DNA of 64,000 nucleotides from Microvirga sp. Mcv34 (GTDB taxonomy: Bacteria > Pseudomonadota > Alphaproteobacteria > Rhizobiales > Beijerinckiaceae). The notes under the pieces are model-generated. The model saw only the letters and a list, made by a program, of their open reading frames with translations. It had not been told where the DNA came from and did no database searches. Numbering within the stretch: position 1 is the stretch's first letter; every line of letters starts with the position of its first letter. A program made the position numbers and the translations under genes. The stretch covers positions 62,001 to 126,000 of the forward strand of contig NZ_JALJRK010000001.1 in the NCBI RefSeq assembly GCF_024519725.1, given 5' to 3'. Positions 42,561 to 51,807 of the stretch are shown piece after piece.

Positions 42561-42840
42561 CGCTCACGAGGGTGCGTAAGGCCGATGTCGGATTTGCCGT
42601 GGGTCTGCTGTCTCACCCAAGCAGCGACCTCCTCATGGCTCAGGAACAGCAGCCCTGTGTCCTGGCGGTAGCCGAACCCTGCTTCAGGTGCCAGCGGCCT
42701 CTCTGCCCTTGATCATGGATTGCACCGTCAACCCGGGACAACACGGCCACGAGCTGCCTATCGAACAGGACCAGCAGTTCCTGCGTGCCATGGCCGTCGA
42801 TCAGGATCGGAAGAATTTGAAAAGAAATGCTTTGGGTCAC
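42557..42840 (-). pseudogene. Frameshifted small gene (hypothetical protein)
   Basis: From GTG 42840 the minus strand reads VTQSISFQILPILIDGHGTQ, then LLVLFDRQLVAVLSRVDGAI, up to RWHL. A one-base shift near 42685-42686 continues as GFGYRQDTGLLFLSHEEVAA up to a TAG at 42557. Together they form one coherent protein of about 93 aa, so a single-base deletion probably broke it. The function of the intact form is unknown. Confidence 0.6.
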
Positions 42841-43035
42841 AACGCCCTCGTTGGTTGGGGCGTGAGCGCATGGTCCAGCGGCGGACACCCTAAGAGGAGC
42901 TGCCTTTGTACGGTATCGGACGGTTCTCACTTTGGCAGCGTAGCGGCCTCAACGTTTAGCCGGATCAGGATTACAGATAGAGGTGAGTCCGGATCGAATG
43001 TACAGTTCCGACCTGATGCTCTTGGACTGTGCCCC
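42841..43035. other. Regulatory intergenic region
   Basis: About 195 bp before the next Crp/Fnr gene. It holds a degenerate operator at 42906-42923 (TTGTACG-GTAT-CGGACGG) and a weaker match near 43000. Confidence 0.45.
42906..42923. promoter_or_regulatory. Degenerate operator TTGTACG-GTAT-CGGACGG (site 5)
   Basis: The left arm is perfect and the right arm has three mismatches. It lies 112 bp upstream of the Crp/Fnr gene at 43036. Confidence 0.45.
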
Positions 43036-43776
43036 ATGAACCTTGCTTACGAACCGCACCCTCTGATCCGCAGGCTGGAGAGCATCACCGATCTATCCCA
43101 GTCGGAAAAGGACGCTCTTCTCCATCTGCCCTTGATGCTCCGCGAGTTTGCTGCCGATCAGGTGATTGTGCGCGAGGGTGATCACCCGTCCGAGTCCTGC
43201 CTCGTCATCAGCGGCATGGCATTTCGCTTCAAGATGACCGAAGACGGCAAGCGACAGATCATGTCCTTCCATATCGCCGGCGAGATCCCGGACCTCCAGA
43301 GCCTTCATCTGCGAACGATGGACCATGGACTGAGTACGCTTACTCCCTGCAAGCTTGCCTTCATTTCCCATCGGAGCCTACGTAGTCTGTTCCAGCAGCA
43401 CCCGCGCCTCTCCGAGGTGTTCTGGCGCGAAACGCTGATCGACGCGGCGATCTTCCGCGAATGGGTGGTCAATGTCGGGCGACGTCCGGCGCCGGCCCGA
43501 ATGGCGCATCTACTATGCGAGCTCTTCCTGCGCCACAAAGCTGTTGGGCTGGTGACGGACCACGCATTCGAGTTTCCAATCACCCAGAGCGAAATGGCCG
43601 ACGCCCTGGGGCTCTCGAACGTCCATGTGAACCGCACGCTGCAAGAGCTGCGGGCACGAGGGCTGATTGGCGAGCAGGGGCACCTCTTGAAAATCCTGGA
43701 CTGGGAGGGGCTCAAGCAAGCGGGCGAGTTCGATCCTACCTACCTGCACCAGGAACCCGGCGATGAAGCCGCCTAA
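43036..43776 (+). CDS. Crp/Fnr-family regulator, island copy 4 (divergent subtype)
   Basis: A 246-aa protein from ATG 43036 (MNLAYEPHPLIRRLESITDL). The barrel holds VREGDHPSESCLVISGMAFR, and the winged helix is FPITQSEMADALGLSNVHVN, closer to FixK/Crp-type helices than the other copies. The frame is open upstream to 42688, but the family start is 43036. No ligand residues can be assigned with confidence. Confidence 0.88.
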   Translation: MNLAYEPHPLIRRLESITDLSQSEKDALLHLPLMLREFAADQVIVREGDHPSESCLVISGMAFRFKMTEDGKRQIMSFHIAGEIPDLQSLHLRTMDHGLSTLTPCKLAFISHRSLRSLFQQHPRLSEVFWRETLIDAAIFREWVVNVGRRPAPARMAHLLCELFLRHKAVGLVTDHAFEFPITQSEMADALGLSNVHVNRTLQELRARGLIGEQGHLLKILDWEGLKQAGEFDPTYLHQEPGDEAA

Positions 43777-43809
43777 GGCTCGCCTGCCCTTACTTGGTCA
43801 TGGAGGCGG

Positions 43810-44580
43810 TCACTCAATCTCGCGTGGATCTCGCCTGGAATGGCTGCCACCTGACACTTCAGGATTCGGGATGAGACGCTCATACTCTGCTTCCGGCACG
43901 CCGTAGCTGTCGCCAGCCGTCTCCTCCAACCGCTCGCGGTCAAGGATGGTGATGTGAGAGCGCCGCGCCCTGATCATGCCGGTCCCTTCCAGCAGATGGA
44001 TCGCTTCGGTGACGCCAGGGCGGCGGACCGCCAGCATGAGGGACAGAAACTCATGCGTGAGCGCCAACTCGTTGCCGTCGACACGGTCGTGGCACATGAG
44101 AAGCCAGCGGGCGAGCCGCTCGCTCAAGACGCTGTCGCCGTTCGACATTGCGGTGGCGGCGGTCTGCACCGTCACCACATAGATGTAGCGCAAGAGTAGA
44201 TCATGCAGGGTCCGGCTCGCCTCCAGAGCCCGGATCAAGTGCGGGGTGGCAATGCGGTAGCCTCCTCCCTCCATCTGGAAGAAGCTCTGGTGAGGCGTGC
44301 GGTCAACGCCCAGGACAATGGACGGGCCAACGAGCCCTTCCCAGCCGACAATGGCGATCTCAACCGGACGGTGGTCTGAGTTGAGAGCCACCACCGAGGC
44401 TACCCCGCTCTCGGCAAAGTAGACGTACTCGATGGGCTGGTTGGGCTCGATCAGGACCTTGCCCTTGGGCAGCGCAACTGGTTCCAGGTACGGCCCGACC
44501 AGCGCAAAGTCCTCTGGGGCCAAGGCCCGGAGCAGTTGATTGCGCAGGGAGGACTGATCGGGTTGAACCACGGCTGCCAC
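43810..44580 (-). CDS. Crp/Fnr-like regulator, island copy 5
   Basis: About 256 aa, using GTG 44580; GTG 44571 or TTG 44640 are alternatives. The family-like part begins SSLRNQLLRALAPEDFAL. The barrel has IEYVYFAESGVASVVALNSD and the HTH LALTHEFLSLMLAVRRPGVT. It is the third member of the ARWLLMCHDR paralogue group and has a short charged extension at the C-terminus. A degenerate operator lies upstream (44708-44725). Confidence 0.86.
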   Translation of the reverse strand: MAAVVQPDQSSLRNQLLRALAPEDFALVGPYLEPVALPKGKVLIEPNQPIEYVYFAESGVASVVALNSDHRPVEIAIVGWEGLVGPSIVLGVDRTPHQSFFQMEGGGYRIATPHLIRALEASRTLHDLLLRYIYVVTVQTAATAMSNGDSVLSERLARWLLMCHDRVDGNELALTHEFLSLMLAVRRPGVTEAIHLLEGTGMIRARRSHITILDRERLEETAGDSYGVPEAEYERLIPNPEVSGGSHSRRDPREIE

Positions 44581-44707
44581 ACAGGAACGGGGCGGAAGGT
44601 CATTGGTCCCTCGGCTGCTATTGCCCCACTGATCGGTCAAGCAGTTGAGAATGCCCTAAGCGGGGATAGGGAGTGCAGTCACGCGAATAAGCGCCTCTGG
44701 CGCCGCT

Positions 44708-44725
44708 CTGTACGGTTTCATACGA
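44708..44725. promoter_or_regulatory. Degenerate operator CTGTACG-GTTT-CATACGA (site 6)
   Basis: Three mismatches to TTGTACG-N4-CGTACAA in total. It lies 128 bp upstream of the GTG 44580 start of the minus-strand Crp/Fnr gene. Confidence 0.4.
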
Positions 44726-45262
44726 TGGCCGCTGAAGGTCCGGAACGGGTCAGGAGCCGAGATTCCCTGCGCTTCTGGAACGTCCGCTTTTCAGATCCTA
44801 AGCCGACCTTCGATGCGCTTATGCCTCGTGCCGGCCACGCGACTTCCGTTGGTAGATTGGCCGAGGCAAGTTTCACCGCAGTCCAATGATGAGGCTTGCC
44901 AATGCCATAACTCTCAGCCTCAGAATTGGCCGGGCCTACTGGATCTCATCTGCTATCCTGCCACGATTATGGGCACGAAGTGCGTTTAGCCTCCACCGTT
45001 CAAGAGCGGGAGGAGTGCGGAGGAGTGCGATTTCTGCGGGCATCTTCGCGATCTGATCAGGCGTCGGATCCTCGAAGTAGAGGGCATACTTGATATCGCC
45101 GAGATCGCCCAGCTTGCCAGACCATCATACGTCATCGCTCATGCTCGCCTTACCATGGCAGAACGATTCAGCAGGTCGCGCTGGCCTTGCCTTCAGCAAT
45201 GTCCTGCTTGGTCACGCCGCAGGCCTCGCAGGTGTTCGTGTGCCAATTCCAGCGATGGCCGG
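44726..45262. other. Region without a supported gene; possible zinc-ribbon fragment
   Basis: No intact gene. On the minus strand 45178-45262 encodes HRWNWHTNTCEACGVTKQDI and a terminal Cys with no start codon. This resembles the end of a small zinc-ribbon protein and may be a broken gene downstream of the terminase-like gene. Confidence 0.35.
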
Positions 45263-45985
45263 CTATGCCACCTCTCCGTCAATCGTTGGCGGCTGCGAGG
45301 GCGGCTGCGGCGATGGCGTCGAGACACCGGCCATGCCCCCAAGGCCTGCGCTGTTGGCGAGCTGGGCGATCTTTGAGCCCATCTGAGCCAGGGAATCGGT
45401 CAGCTCACGACGGCGGCGCAGTTCGGCCTCGTCGACCCTGTTGCCTTCGGCTTGCGTCCTGTAGTCGAAGCCATGGGCGCGGCGCTCACCTTCCTGGGCC
45501 GTCATCATCGAGCGGGCATCGGCCTCGAAGATCGCCATCAGCTTGTGCGCCAGCGTGATGCGCTTGGTCAGGGACAGCGCCTCGGCCTTCTCGATCATGT
45601 CGCCGTTCTCGTCCAGGACGTCCCGATTGGAGACGAACCGCATCGGCTCGCCGCGCAGCATGCGGAAGGCGTCCTGGCGCAGCTCGTAGATGTCGCTCCA
45701 CTGCCCCTGATGCTGCAGGATCAGGGTTGCCCGGTCGCATGCGACATGCACGACTCTCGCGTTTTCGGTTGCAGTGCGAGGATCGCCCTCGGCCTTCCCG
45801 CGCCTGACGACAGTCAGCGCCTCGCGGATGATCGGATTTTTGACCCATCCATAACGCCTGGCGGCATTGTCGATAGCCTTGCGGGAAACATTGTATTTCA
45901 GGGACAGTGAAGAGACGGAAGAGCCCGCAGACCATTCCTCGCCGAGCTTCTGCCATTGCTCCGCTGTGAATTTCGCCTTTGCCAT
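45263..45985 (-). CDS. Terminase-small-subunit-like DNA-binding protein
   Basis: A 240-aa protein. The N-terminal HTH (MAKAKFTAEQWQKLGEEWSA, SSVSSLSLKYNVSRKAIDNA) resembles those of phage terminase small subunits. The centre is helical (ELRQDAFRMLRGEPMRFVSN) and the tail is Pro/Ser-rich. No large terminase or other phage structural gene is nearby, so it is an isolated remnant or has another DNA-binding role. Confidence 0.6.
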   Translation of the reverse strand: MAKAKFTAEQWQKLGEEWSAGSSVSSLSLKYNVSRKAIDNAARRYGWVKNPIIREALTVVRRGKAEGDPRTATENARVVHVACDRATLILQHQGQWSDIYELRQDAFRMLRGEPMRFVSNRDVLDENGDMIEKAEALSLTKRITLAHKLMAIFEADARSMMTAQEGERRAHGFDYRTQAEGNRVDEAELRRRRELTDSLAQMGSKIAQLANSAGLGGMAGVSTPSPQPPSQPPTIDGEVA

Positions 45986-46124
45986 TGCGTATACCGCTCA
46001 GTCTTTGCGATCGACATTCCCAGGTCGCAGGTGCGCATATCTACTGCGACGTGCGACTGGAGCGGAAGAGACAAATTCTGCCATGGGGCGCATTATTAAC
46101 TTGAGGATCAAATGGCAGCGAGGG

Positions 46125-46149
46125 ATTCGAACTCCCGATACGGTTGCTC
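46125..46149. repeat. Left tRNA-like direct repeat flanking the restriction-modification operon
   Basis: ATTCGAACTCCCGATACGG, then TTGCTC, matches 54052-54076 at 23 of 25 positions. On the minus strand it contains a tRNA T-arm-like GTTCGAAT. It lies 37 bp before the hsdR 3' end. Confidence 0.65.
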
Positions 46150-46185
46150 ATTCTCCGAGCGAGACGGTATCCGCAAACGCTATTG

Positions 46186-49149
46186 TCAATAATACTCACG
46201 AATGTAACCGTACGCTTTTTCGAACAGGTCCGCATCCTGATGCATCTTATAGCGGAAAAGCGTATGGCGCAGCGCCTTCTTGACCTCGCGCTCGCCGGCA
46301 TGCGTGGTCTGCCAGCCATCAAACCTCACCGCGCGCACGATCTCGTCGATGTCGTCCACCACCCGCTTCACCATCACAGGCGTATCGCCGTTCCGAGCCT
46401 CCTCGAAAAGTGCAGTCAACGCCGCTTTGCCGCGGTCGATGTCTTCTTCCTCTGGTGTTTCGCGTTCGGTCTTCACCACGTCCTTTGCCAGTGCCAGAAG
46501 CTCTTTCAGGAAGTCGATTGATAGCAGCAAGCCCTGCTGATGCCGGTTCTTCAGGTCCTCTAAGCGCTCGCCTAATGCTTTGAACTTCGGATTTCCCGCG
46601 TGTTTCCGCAGGCGGCCCGCCAGCTTGACGGAGATTTCCTTGGCCTTCTTTTCCGGGTCTGGGTTGACGAGGACTGCTTCGAGCAGATCGGCATCAAGCA
46701 CCAACGTGTCGAGGTCGTCACGGACTGCGTCGACATGGACGTTCTCGTGGATCAGTTCGATGGTCTTGGCGCCCAGCCGGTGCCAAAGCAGCCGACCTGT
46801 GCCGCTGGAGGGTTTCAAGGACTCATAGACCTGCGCCAGCCAGCGATAATCGGTCTCGTACTGCGTCAACACCGGATCAGGCGACAGCGCCTCCCAGATC
46901 CGGGCCAGCACGCTGAAATCGGCCGCGAAGGCGTCGCGTAGGTCGTTGTTCGGAATGCACTCCTGCGCGGCGATCAGCCCTTCGTACCCGGTCAAGCTGC
47001 GGTCCACGCCCGCGAAATAGGCGAGGCACTTCTGCAAAGCGGTCGGGAGGGCGTTGATCAGCTCGGCAATGTTCGACACCGCCTTCTGCACGCCCTCCTC
47101 ATCGAACTTCAGCGCCTGCGCGACATCGTCGAAGATGCCGAGGTAGTCAACGATCAAACCATGCGTCTTCTGTTCGCCATAGGGGCGGTTCGTCCGGCAG
47201 ATGGCCTGCAGCAGCGTGTGGTCGCGCAGCGGCTTGTCGAGGTACATTGTCTGCAGGATCGGCGCGTCGAAGCCAGTCAACAGCTTGGACGTGACGATGA
47301 TGATCTTCAACGGGTCCTTGGGATCGCGGAAGCGGTCGAGGAGCTTTTCCTCAGCATCCCGGTCGCGCTTGTAGGGCGCGTACTCCGGCTCGCCGCTGTT
47401 TACCGAGATCACAATATCCGATACTTCGGGAGGCAGGTGCCGATCGAACTCTTGCTTATAAAGCAGGCAGCTCTCGCGGTCGAAGGTCACCACCTGCGCG
47501 CCGAAGCCGTTCGGGGCAACCTTCTCTTGGAAATGCTTGGCGATGTCGCTGCAGATGGCGCGGACGCGCGCGGGTGCCTTAACAAGGATCGACATCTTGG
47601 CCGCGGCTTTGCCCAGCCGATCCTTGTCCTCGTCGGTCAGGCCCTGCGTCAGTTCGGCATACGCTTCCGCGATGGCCTTCTGGTCAATGTGCAGGTCCAC
47701 CAGACGCGGCTCGAAATGCAGTTCTTTTGTAGCGCCGTCGCGGATCGAGTCGTTCAGGCCGTAGCGGCTCATGTAGCCGCCCTCGTCCGTGTCGGCGCCG
47801 AAGGCGTAGAAGGTGTTCTTGTCGGCACGGTTGATCGGTGTGCCGGTCAGGCCGAACAGGAACGCGTTCGGCAGCGCCTCCCGCATCTTGCGGCCCAGAT
47901 CGCCTTCCTGCGTGCGGTGCGCTTCGTCCACCAGCACGATGATGTTGTCGCGGTCGTTCAGCACCCCGTCGGCCTCGGCGAACTTGTGAATCGTGGTGAT
48001 CACCACCTTGCGCGCGTCCTTGCCCAGGAGGTCAGCCAGTTCCTTGCGGCTTTCCGTGCGCACCATGTTGGGCATGTCGGCGGCGTAGAAGGTGCCGGAG
48101 ATCTGGCTGTCGAGGTCGATCCGGTCGACCACGATCAGCACCGTGGGGTTCTTCAGCGCCGGGTGCAGCCGCAGCTTGCGCGCGGCGAACAGCATCAGAA
48201 GGGACTTGCCCGACCCCTGGAAATGCCAGATCAGCCCCTTGCGCGGCTGGCCCGCCACCACGCGCGCCACGATCTTATTGACGCCGTCCACCTGCTGATA
48301 GCGGGCAATGATTTTGATGCGATGCTTGCCTTTCTGCGTCGCGAAGGCCGTGAAGCTGCCGAGCAGGTCGACCACCATCGCCGGTCGCAGCATCGAGGCG
48401 GCCGCCTTTTCCACCGCACCGAGCCCCTGCGGCCCGTCGCCATCGCGCCAGGGGCCCCACATGTCGACTGGCATCCGGACCGAGCCGTAGCGAAACTCTT
48501 TGCCCTCGGTGGCCACTGAAAAGACGTTGGGAACGAACAGCTCTGGCACATTCCTCTCATAGTCGTCGTGCACCTGCAGCGCGGCGTCAAGCCAACTCTG
48601 ACTGGACCGTACCGGCGTCTTAGCCTCGATCAGGACCAGCGGAATGCCGTTGACCAGCAGAACCAGATCGGCCCGCTTCTCGGTTTTCCCGGCTCGAATT
48701 GTGAACTGCTGGGTGACGGCGAAGCTGTTCTTCTCGATACCCTCGAAGTCGATTAGGCGGATGGTGACGTGTTCACCGTTCGCCCCGAAGGGCATGGAGC
48801 GTTCGCCCAGCAGCCACGCCGCAAATTCCTCGTTCGCCTTCACAAGCCCGTCCGACCGCGCACCCATGACGATGGCGCGCAGGCGGTAGAGGACGTCATC
48901 GGCCCAGCCGGGGCTCGCGGCGATCTCGGGGTTCAGGCGGATCAGGGCGTCGCGCAGATAGGGTTCGACCAGCACCTCCTGCGGCTGGCGGGGAAGGTCG
49001 GCAGGGGCGACAAAGTGCCAGCCGAGGCCAGCGATCTTGCCTCCCATGCGGGCGAAACCTGGCGAGAGGTGCGACGGGCGGGTCGAGGCGGGGCCAGCGA
49101 GAAGGTCGCGCAGATGGGCTTCGACAGTATTGGACTCGTTGAATTTCAT
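46186..49149 (-). CDS. hsdR: HsdR, type I restriction endonuclease subunit R
   Basis: A 987-aa motor and nuclease subunit. The N-terminal PD-(D/E)XK nuclease has RADLVLLVNGIPLVLIEAKT. The SF2 helicase core has Walker A WHFQGSGKSLLMLF, DEAH box VLVDEAHRTQEGD, FLFGLTGTPI and VTSKLLTGFDAPILQ. A helical C-terminal domain binds the methylase core. ATG 49149 overlaps the hsdS stop as ATGA; a GTG at 49158 is an alternative. All motifs look intact, so the enzyme is probably active. Confidence 0.95.
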   Translation of the reverse strand: MKFNESNTVEAHLRDLLAGPASTRPSHLSPGFARMGGKIAGLGWHFVAPADLPRQPQEVLVEPYLRDALIRLNPEIAASPGWADDVLYRLRAIVMGARSDGLVKANEEFAAWLLGERSMPFGANGEHVTIRLIDFEGIEKNSFAVTQQFTIRAGKTEKRADLVLLVNGIPLVLIEAKTPVRSSQSWLDAALQVHDDYERNVPELFVPNVFSVATEGKEFRYGSVRMPVDMWGPWRDGDGPQGLGAVEKAAASMLRPAMVVDLLGSFTAFATQKGKHRIKIIARYQQVDGVNKIVARVVAGQPRKGLIWHFQGSGKSLLMLFAARKLRLHPALKNPTVLIVVDRIDLDSQISGTFYAADMPNMVRTESRKELADLLGKDARKVVITTIHKFAEADGVLNDRDNIIVLVDEAHRTQEGDLGRKMREALPNAFLFGLTGTPINRADKNTFYAFGADTDEGGYMSRYGLNDSIRDGATKELHFEPRLVDLHIDQKAIAEAYAELTQGLTDEDKDRLGKAAAKMSILVKAPARVRAICSDIAKHFQEKVAPNGFGAQVVTFDRESCLLYKQEFDRHLPPEVSDIVISVNSGEPEYAPYKRDRDAEEKLLDRFRDPKDPLKIIIVTSKLLTGFDAPILQTMYLDKPLRDHTLLQAICRTNRPYGEQKTHGLIVDYLGIFDDVAQALKFDEEGVQKAVSNIAELINALPTALQKCLAYFAGVDRSLTGYEGLIAAQECIPNNDLRDAFAADFSVLARIWEALSPDPVLTQYETDYRWLAQVYESLKPSSGTGRLLWHRLGAKTIELIHENVHVDAVRDDLDTLVLDADLLEAVLVNPDPEKKAKEISVKLAGRLRKHAGNPKFKALGERLEDLKNRHQQGLLLSIDFLKELLALAKDVVKTERETPEEEDIDRGKAALTALFEEARNGDTPVMVKRVVDDIDEIVRAVRFDGWQTTHAGEREVKKALRHTLFRYKMHQDADLFEKAYGYIREYY

Positions 49150-50312
49150 TTCCAGCACGCCCCCAACACCTTGTCAGAAATCTTCCGATAGACGTCTTGG
49201 AAGCTATCGCGCCGTCTTTCTGCTAAGATGCGCTGGCTTTCGAGCGCGGCTATCTCGGCAACAATTTCCTTTTGTTCGTCGATGCACGGAACCCAGATCG
49301 GGAAATCAGATACCAGCTTCGTGTTCAATGCCTGTTGGTTTGTGCCGTGGCTCCAGTGGCGAAGCGGCTCGTAGCAGGACTCGAGCTGATAAAAGAGGAA
49401 CTCCGGAACAACGGATTCACCCGGTGAGACCGCGGCAAAATTCTGGTTGATCGTCGCGTCAATCCTCAGCAGTGCTACCTTTCCTCGCGTCGTTCCTTCG
49501 CCGATCATCGCCACAAGGATCGAGCCAGCCGGGATCATTCGTAGAGAGGATTTTCGCAAGGCGAGGTCAGTTATGCACTCATCGGCGGATTCAATGTAAC
49601 GTTCATTAACCTTTCCCGTCGGCAGCCACGGGACATTGCCTTTCCAGAAGTCCGGGTTCTTACGACTGGGCGTCGTTCCATTTCGGACTGTTGCAACCTC
49701 GCCAATGCGCGTTCTTGCGCTCTCTTCCCGCTGTTCAATGAACAGACTCTTGCAAAGCGAACGCATTGCCATCGCCGCAGAATCAGCGACACTCCTGAGG
49801 CCATCCTGAACCTCATTCGCCGCCACAAGCGCCTCCAACAGGCGCGCCTGCTCCTGAATGGGCGGTAGGAGGAACTTGAAGCTGGCAAGGCTGGTCCAGT
49901 TGGTGCGCGGCGACAGCGACCCTGCCGAGGTGCCGACAGCATGATCAAAGAAGGCGTCTGTCTGGCATAGGAACGGCAGTAACTCAGGGATTAGCCGGTC
50001 ATTCGCGGGCTCCAGCACATAAATGTCCCCTGAACAGACCCCTTCGAAATCCGCCACCGCCACCTTGCGCTGATAGGCGCGGCGCTTGCCGAACAAAACC
50101 TGCCCCTGCTTGAACAGAGTCGTGAAAGTCGTGCCATCGGCCACATCACCCCAGCGGCGGATGCGCAGATCGCCCGGCTCGATATGCTCCAGCCCGACAA
50201 CACGTTCGATGCCGGCTGCCTCCGGGTCGGCCACGCGCGCTTTCGACAGGCGCACCACGTCGCCAAACGCCACACGCGACCACCCCGCCCTGGATATCGG
50301 TCGTTCAAGCAT
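49146..50312 (-). CDS. hsdS: HsdS, type I specificity subunit
   Basis: A 388-aa protein with two target-recognition domains, each followed by a conserved helix (LPPIQEQARLLEALVAANEV and PCIDEQKEIVAEIAALESQR). It determines the bipartite recognition sequence and scaffolds the M and R subunits. It overlaps hsdM by 8 bp. The recognition sequence cannot be read from the protein. Confidence 0.93.
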   Translation of the reverse strand: MLERPISRAGWSRVAFGDVVRLSKARVADPEAAGIERVVGLEHIEPGDLRIRRWGDVADGTTFTTLFKQGQVLFGKRRAYQRKVAVADFEGVCSGDIYVLEPANDRLIPELLPFLCQTDAFFDHAVGTSAGSLSPRTNWTSLASFKFLLPPIQEQARLLEALVAANEVQDGLRSVADSAAMAMRSLCKSLFIEQREESARTRIGEVATVRNGTTPSRKNPDFWKGNVPWLPTGKVNERYIESADECITDLALRKSSLRMIPAGSILVAMIGEGTTRGKVALLRIDATINQNFAAVSPGESVVPEFLFYQLESCYEPLRHWSHGTNQQALNTKLVSDFPIWVPCIDEQKEIVAEIAALESQRILAERRRDSFQDVYRKISDKVLGACWK

Positions 50313-51807
50313 CGGCGTCCTCCACGGGCATCAGGCCATCGAGCATGTCCACCAGAGCATCCATGCCCGACCAGAAGTCGCGTCCTTCCTCGTCAAACTT
50401 CGTCCAGGTTGCCGCCAGCGTCGCGTCCCCGCCCGCCAGTGCCACCTTAGGTCGCTTCACATAGCGCGCAATCGACAGGTTGCCGTCAGCCGCCAGCACA
50501 TCGGCCACCCGCGCCACCGCGGCAAATCCCGGCTCATCCGTAAAGGCGCGATAGGCCGACAGGATCCGCGCCTGATGCTCAGGGCGCAGGAAGCTCTGCG
50601 CCCGTTCGCGGGCGATCTCGGCCAGCGCATCGATGAATAGGATGCGCTCGGCCCGCGCCGCGGGTTTCCGCGACCGGCAGATCACTACGCAAGCTTCCAT
50701 CGGGGAGTTGTAGAATAGCCCTGGACCGAGCCCCAGCACGCATTCCAGCAGATCGGCCTCAACCAGCTTGCGCCGCATCTCGGCCTCTTCGTTGCGGAAC
50801 AGCACGCCATGTGGGAACAGGATCGCGCAACGCCCGGTCTTCGGGTCCATCGACGACAGGATATGCTGGAAGAAAGCGTAATCCGCCCGACCCTGCGGCG
50901 GGGTACCCAGGAAGTTGCGGCCCCACGGATCCTTCTCCCATGCGCCGCGGTTCCATTTCTTGATGGAATAGGGAGGATTGGCGAGGATCACGTCGAAGGT
51001 GCGCAGCCGGTCACCCTTCACGAAGGCGGGCGTGGCCAAGGTGTTGCCACTGGCAATGTGGAAATCGTCCACGCCATGGATGACCAGGTTCATCCGCGCG
51101 ATGGCTGCGGTGATGGTGATCAACTCCTGTCCATAAAGGCCGGTGGTGCGCGTGTCGCCGCCGCGCCGCTTCACCTCGGCCAAGCAGGAAACCAGCATGC
51201 CGCCGGTGCCGCAGGTCGGATCATAGATACTCTCGCCCGGTTGGGGTTCCAGCATCTGCGTCATTAGGTGGACGAGTGTGCGGTTGGTGTAGAACTCTTG
51301 CGCAGTGTGGCCGCTGTCGTCGGCGAACTTCTTAATGAGGTATTCGTAGCCGTTCCCAAGCTCGTCCTCAGGCACGGCGGCAAGGGTGAGGTCGTGCTTG
51401 GAGAAATGCTCGATCAGATTCTTCAGCGTGCTGTCGGGCATCTGGGCCTTGTCGGTCCAGTTCGCATTGCCGAATACGCCCTGAAGGCGTTTTGGGTTCG
51501 CCGCCTCAATGGCAAGGAATGCCGAAAGCAGCGCCCGACCGACATCGCGCGGCGCGGCGCGCACGTCGTTCCAGTGCGCGCCTTCGGGGATTACGAAGCG
51601 GTCATTTGCCGTAGCGGTGGCATAGCCTTCGTCGCCCGTTTCATCGAGCGCCTGTTGGTAGTCTTCGTCCCACACATTGGACAGGCGCTTGAAGAACATC
51701 AGCGGGAAGATGTACTGCTTGTAGTCGCTGGCATCAATGAGTCCGCGCAGCAGGGTGGCCGCGCCCCAGAGATAGTTTTCAAGTTCGCGTTGTGTCAGCC
51801 TGCTCAT
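50305..51807 (-). CDS. hsdM: HsdM, type I DNA adenine methyltransferase subunit
   Basis: A 500-aa N6-adenine methylase. HsdM_N domain (LENYLWGAATLLRGLIDASD), SAM motif DPTCGTGGM and catalytic NPPY (VILANPPYSI), all intact. ATG 51807 overlaps the upstream methylase stop (ATGA). It differs from the neighbouring second HsdM in sequence and lacks the latter's N-terminal extension. Confidence 0.95.
   Translation of the reverse strand: MSRLTQRELENYLWGAATLLRGLIDASDYKQYIFPLMFFKRLSNVWDEDYQQALDETGDEGYATATANDRFVIPEGAHWNDVRAAPRDVGRALLSAFLAIEAANPKRLQGVFGNANWTDKAQMPDSTLKNLIEHFSKHDLTLAAVPEDELGNGYEYLIKKFADDSGHTAQEFYTNRTLVHLMTQMLEPQPGESIYDPTCGTGGMLVSCLAEVKRRGGDTRTTGLYGQELITITAAIARMNLVIHGVDDFHIASGNTLATPAFVKGDRLRTFDVILANPPYSIKKWNRGAWEKDPWGRNFLGTPPQGRADYAFFQHILSSMDPKTGRCAILFPHGVLFRNEEAEMRRKLVEADLLECVLGLGPGLFYNSPMEACVVICRSRKPAARAERILFIDALAEIARERAQSFLRPEHQARILSAYRAFTDEPGFAAVARVADVLAADGNLSIARYVKRPKVALAGGDATLAATWTKFDEEGRDFWSGMDALVDMLDGLMPVEDADA

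Noticed and set aside
47161-48519. 452-codon open frame on the plus strand
   Set aside because: It is antisense to the intact hsdR gene, GC-driven, and shows no domain.
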